Assembly (NCBI GenBank): GCA_900556425.1
Contig: USOR01000042.1
Location: 1-7,120, forward strand
Source of the DNA: an uncultured Coriobacteriaceae bacterium
Lineage (GTDB): Bacteria; Actinomycetota; Coriobacteriia; Coriobacteriales; QAMH01
Reading direction: 5' to 3'
Length of the DNA stretch: 7,120 bases
Shown: piece by piece, positions 5,140 through 7,120 of the stretch
Layout of the letters: each line of letters starts with the position of its first letter
Numbering within the stretch: position 1 is the first letter of the stretch
Made by a program: the position numbers and the translations under genes
The notes under the pieces: generated by a model
Told to the model about the DNA's origin: nothing
The model's database searches: none
What the model saw: only the letters and a program-made list of their open reading frames with translations

Positions 5140-7053
5140 TCACGCAATCGAGAACGACACGCTGCGCTCACGCGGGTCTACTTCCTCGACGCGCACGCGC
5201 AGTTGCTGGCCAATCCGATAGGTGCGTCCCGTCTCCTCGCCTACGAGCGTTTGCGTGAGCGGGTCAAACTCGTGGTATTCACCATGCAGATAATCGAAGC
5301 GCACGAAGCCCTCGAGCGTGTTTTCGAGACGCACGTGCAGACCGCGTGGCACAACGCCCGAGATCGTTCCCGTGAAGACCTCGCCGATGTGCTCGGCAAG
5401 ATACTCGCAGAGCTTGAGTTCGACGCTATCGCGCTCGGCTTGTTCGGCGATGCGCTCCATCTTCGAGGAATGCTTCGCAAGCCACTGCAGGTGGGTCTCC
5501 ATGGCGTGCGCATCCTTGAGCAAGCGATGCACCATGAGGTCGGGATAGCGCCTGATGGGACTCGTAAAGTGACAGTAGAACGTGGAAGCCAGGCCAAAGT
5601 GACCGATGGGCTCGGTGCTGTAGAAAGCTCGCTCCATCGCGCGAAGCACGAGGTGATTCACGAGCGGCTCCTCGCGCGTACCTCGCGCCTCGTCGAGCAC
5701 GTCCTGGAAGGCCATGGGATTGCCCGTGGCCAGCTCCGAGACGTTGTAGCCGAGCTCGCGCAGCGGGATGAGCAGCGACTCGAGCGCCGCTGCCTTCGGC
5801 GGCTCGTGCACGCGATACACGAAGGGGATGTGGTTGCTATGCGCATGGCGCGCAACGGTTTCGTTGGCGAGAATCATCGCTTCCTCGATCATCGAGGTCG
5901 CTTCGGTCTTGTGACGCAACTCGACATGCGTCACCATGCCGCGCTCGTCAAGCTTCGGCTTGGCTTCGACCGTCTCGAAGTCGATGGCCCCGCGCTCGAT
6001 GCGCAGGGCGAGCAGCTGCTTTGCAAGAGCATCGAAGCGCTTGAGTTTGGGAGCATAAGGGTCGTCATGCATGCCATCGAGGATTTCCTGCACCTCGTCA
6101 TAGTTAAAGCGCCGCTTGCTGCAGATGACGCTTGGGTAAATCTCGTATCGTTTGACCGTGCCCGCTTGGTCAAGGTACATGTCGCAGGTCATGGTCAGAC
6201 GATCAGTTCCGGGCCTGAGCGAGCACACGTCGTTGCTGAGCTTCTCGGGCAGCATGGGAAGCACGCGATCGACCAGGTAGGCGCTCGTCGCACGGTCGCG
6301 TGCACATATGTCGATATGACCGTCCCAGTCCACATAATGCGAGACATCGGCAATGTGCACACCAAGGCGCAGCATACCATCGACCTCGTCAAGTGAGATC
6401 GCATCGTCGAAGTCCTTGGCGTCTGCCGGATCAATGGTGAAGATGTCGCGCATGCGCAGATCGTGCCTGCCATGCTCGGCAAGGGCCGCCTCCACGTCAA
6501 CTTCGATTGACTCGGCTTGCTCGAGCGCCTGGGGGCTAAACTTCGTGGGCAAGTCAAGGTTGTGGATGATGATGTCGACGTCCATGCCCGGAGCGTCTGC
6601 CGCACCGAGCACTTCGACGATGTAGCCTTGCATGGGCTGGTGACGATCGGGATAGCTCGTGATGCGCGCGAGCACGACGTCACCGTCCTGGGCGCCCTCC
6701 AGACGACCGTCCGTGATAAAGAGGTCATGGCGCACGCGCGGGTCCTGGGCGACGACCACAGCGAGCGGGTCGTTGATTTCAAGCGTGCCGATGAGGTATT
6801 CGGTCGCGCGGCTCACCACGCGCACCACCCGGGCCGTACGCTTTGCACCATGCGGTACGTCGCGCGAGCTCACACGCACCTCGACCTTGTCGCCGGGCAT
6901 GGCGCCTCCGAGCCCGGATTTGGGGATGAAGAAGCTGCCCTCGTCGGTGTCGCAAAACGCATACCCGCGGGCGAGGATGTCGATAGTGCCGATGGGACCT
7001 ACGCCCGACCTGCGCGATGCACCATGGTTTCTGTATGCTCTGCGTCGTGCCAT
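5140..7053 (-). CDS. rnr: ribonuclease R (RNase II/RNB family 3'-5' exoribonuclease)
   Basis: This processive, hydrolytic 3'-5' exoribonuclease degrades structured RNA and acts in mRNA and rRNA decay and, in many bacteria, trans-translation. The 637-residue chain has a short basic N-terminus (MARRRAYRNH), a cold-shock/OB domain (about 18-80) with GTIDILARGYAFC, a second OB domain (about 85-150), the RNB catalytic domain (about 195-520) and an S1 domain (about 555-636). TIDPADAKDFDDAIS (206-220) supplies the metal-binding aspartates Asp208, Asp214, Asp216 and Asp217. TSPIRRYPDLMVHR (497-510) is the second RNB signature. Compared with the E. coli (813) and B. subtilis (779) enzymes it lacks the N-terminal winged helix and the long Lys-rich tail. 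AAGGGG lies about 6 bases before the ATG, and the preceding gene stops 9 bases upstream, so the two are coupled. smpB, often next to rnr, is not downstream here. Confidence 0.95.
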   Translation of the reverse strand: MARRRAYRNHGASRRSGVGPIGTIDILARGYAFCDTDEGSFFIPKSGLGGAMPGDKVEVRVSSRDVPHGAKRTARVVRVVSRATEYLIGTLEINDPLAVVVAQDPRVRHDLFITDGRLEGAQDGDVVLARITSYPDRHQPMQGYIVEVLGAADAPGMDVDIIIHNLDLPTKFSPQALEQAESIEVDVEAALAEHGRHDLRMRDIFTIDPADAKDFDDAISLDEVDGMLRLGVHIADVSHYVDWDGHIDICARDRATSAYLVDRVLPMLPEKLSNDVCSLRPGTDRLTMTCDMYLDQAGTVKRYEIYPSVICSKRRFNYDEVQEILDGMHDDPYAPKLKRFDALAKQLLALRIERGAIDFETVEAKPKLDERGMVTHVELRHKTEATSMIEEAMILANETVARHAHSNHIPFVYRVHEPPKAAALESLLIPLRELGYNVSELATGNPMAFQDVLDEARGTREEPLVNHLVLRAMERAFYSTEPIGHFGLASTFYCHFTSPIRRYPDLMVHRLLKDAHAMETHLQWLAKHSSKMERIAEQAERDSVELKLCEYLAEHIGEVFTGTISGVVPRGLHVRLENTLEGFVRFDYLHGEYHEFDPLTQTLVGEETGRTYRIGQQLRVRVEEVDPRERSVSFSIA

Positions 7054-7062
7054 GGCAGCCCC

Positions 7063-7120
7063 TTAGTCGTCGTGGGAGGCCTTGTCGAACTCCTCCTTGA
7101 AGCTCTTGAACATGCCCGAT
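7063..7120 (-). CDS. C-terminal end of an upstream gene, possibly secG (partial)
   Basis: Only the last 18 codons plus stop are present: SGMFKSFKEEFDKASHDD, then TAA, then 9 bases to the rnr ATG. The peptide is charged and probably helical. In many Gram-positive bacteria and actinobacteria secG, which encodes the small membrane subunit of the Sec translocon, directly precedes rnr. The soluble tail here would suit a SecG C-terminus. That identification rests on gene order, not on a recognised motif. The reading frame is supported by the tight coupling to rnr. Confidence 0.45.
   Translation of the reverse strand, partial: SGMFKSFKEEFDKASHDD

Noticed and set aside
4923..5171. In-frame 83-codon extension of the glycosyltransferase
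   Set aside because: It crosses the 29-bp inverted repeat and overlaps the 3' end of rnr. The conserved opening strand starts at the ATG at 4922.
5203..6396. 397-codon plus-strand ORF antisense to rnr
   Set aside because: It mirrors the rnr reading frame, has no family motifs, and rnr motifs cover the same DNA.

Overview
The window reads as chromosomal DNA from a high-GC (roughly 58-60 %) bacterium. The most likely source is an actinobacterium of the class Coriobacteriia (Collinsella/Eggerthella type). The reasons are the GC level and codon use, the compact RNase R, the LytS/LytTR pair, and intergenic palindromes of the GTGCCAGGCAC and GTGGGACA types. The taxon is an inference. Every supported gene lies on the minus strand, so transcription runs from high to low coordinates.

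In transcription order: (a) 7120-7063, the last 18 codons of an unidentified gene, possibly secG; (b) 7053-5140, rnr, a short but catalytically intact RNase R; (c) 5139-4923, an intergenic region with a perfect 29-bp inverted repeat, a 16-bp palindrome and a -10-like hexamer; (d) 4922-1464, a probable three-gene unit of a soluble GT-A-type glycosyltransferase, a LytS-like two-TM histidine kinase and a LytTR response regulator; (e) 1463-1357, two related palindromic units, one of which also forms a textbook intrinsic terminator; (f) 1356-307, purM; (g) 299-1, an ORF that begins exactly where purN should but turns, in frame, into a phage-type ClpP (S14) protease and runs off the window.

The kinase and regulator should form a membrane-sensing circuit in which phospho-regulator binds DNA through LytTR. 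Placing a glycosyltransferase first in the unit suggests a link to surface glycan, which is inference only. purM is step 5 of de novo purine synthesis and would normally be followed by purN. The PurN-ClpP joint at about 246-260 is the most anomalous object here. An assembly chimera or a recombination scar is more likely than a new protein, but reads should decide. I found no CRISPR array, tRNA, rRNA or complete insertion sequence. Apart from the repeats, the window is ordinary core genome plus one signalling operon.
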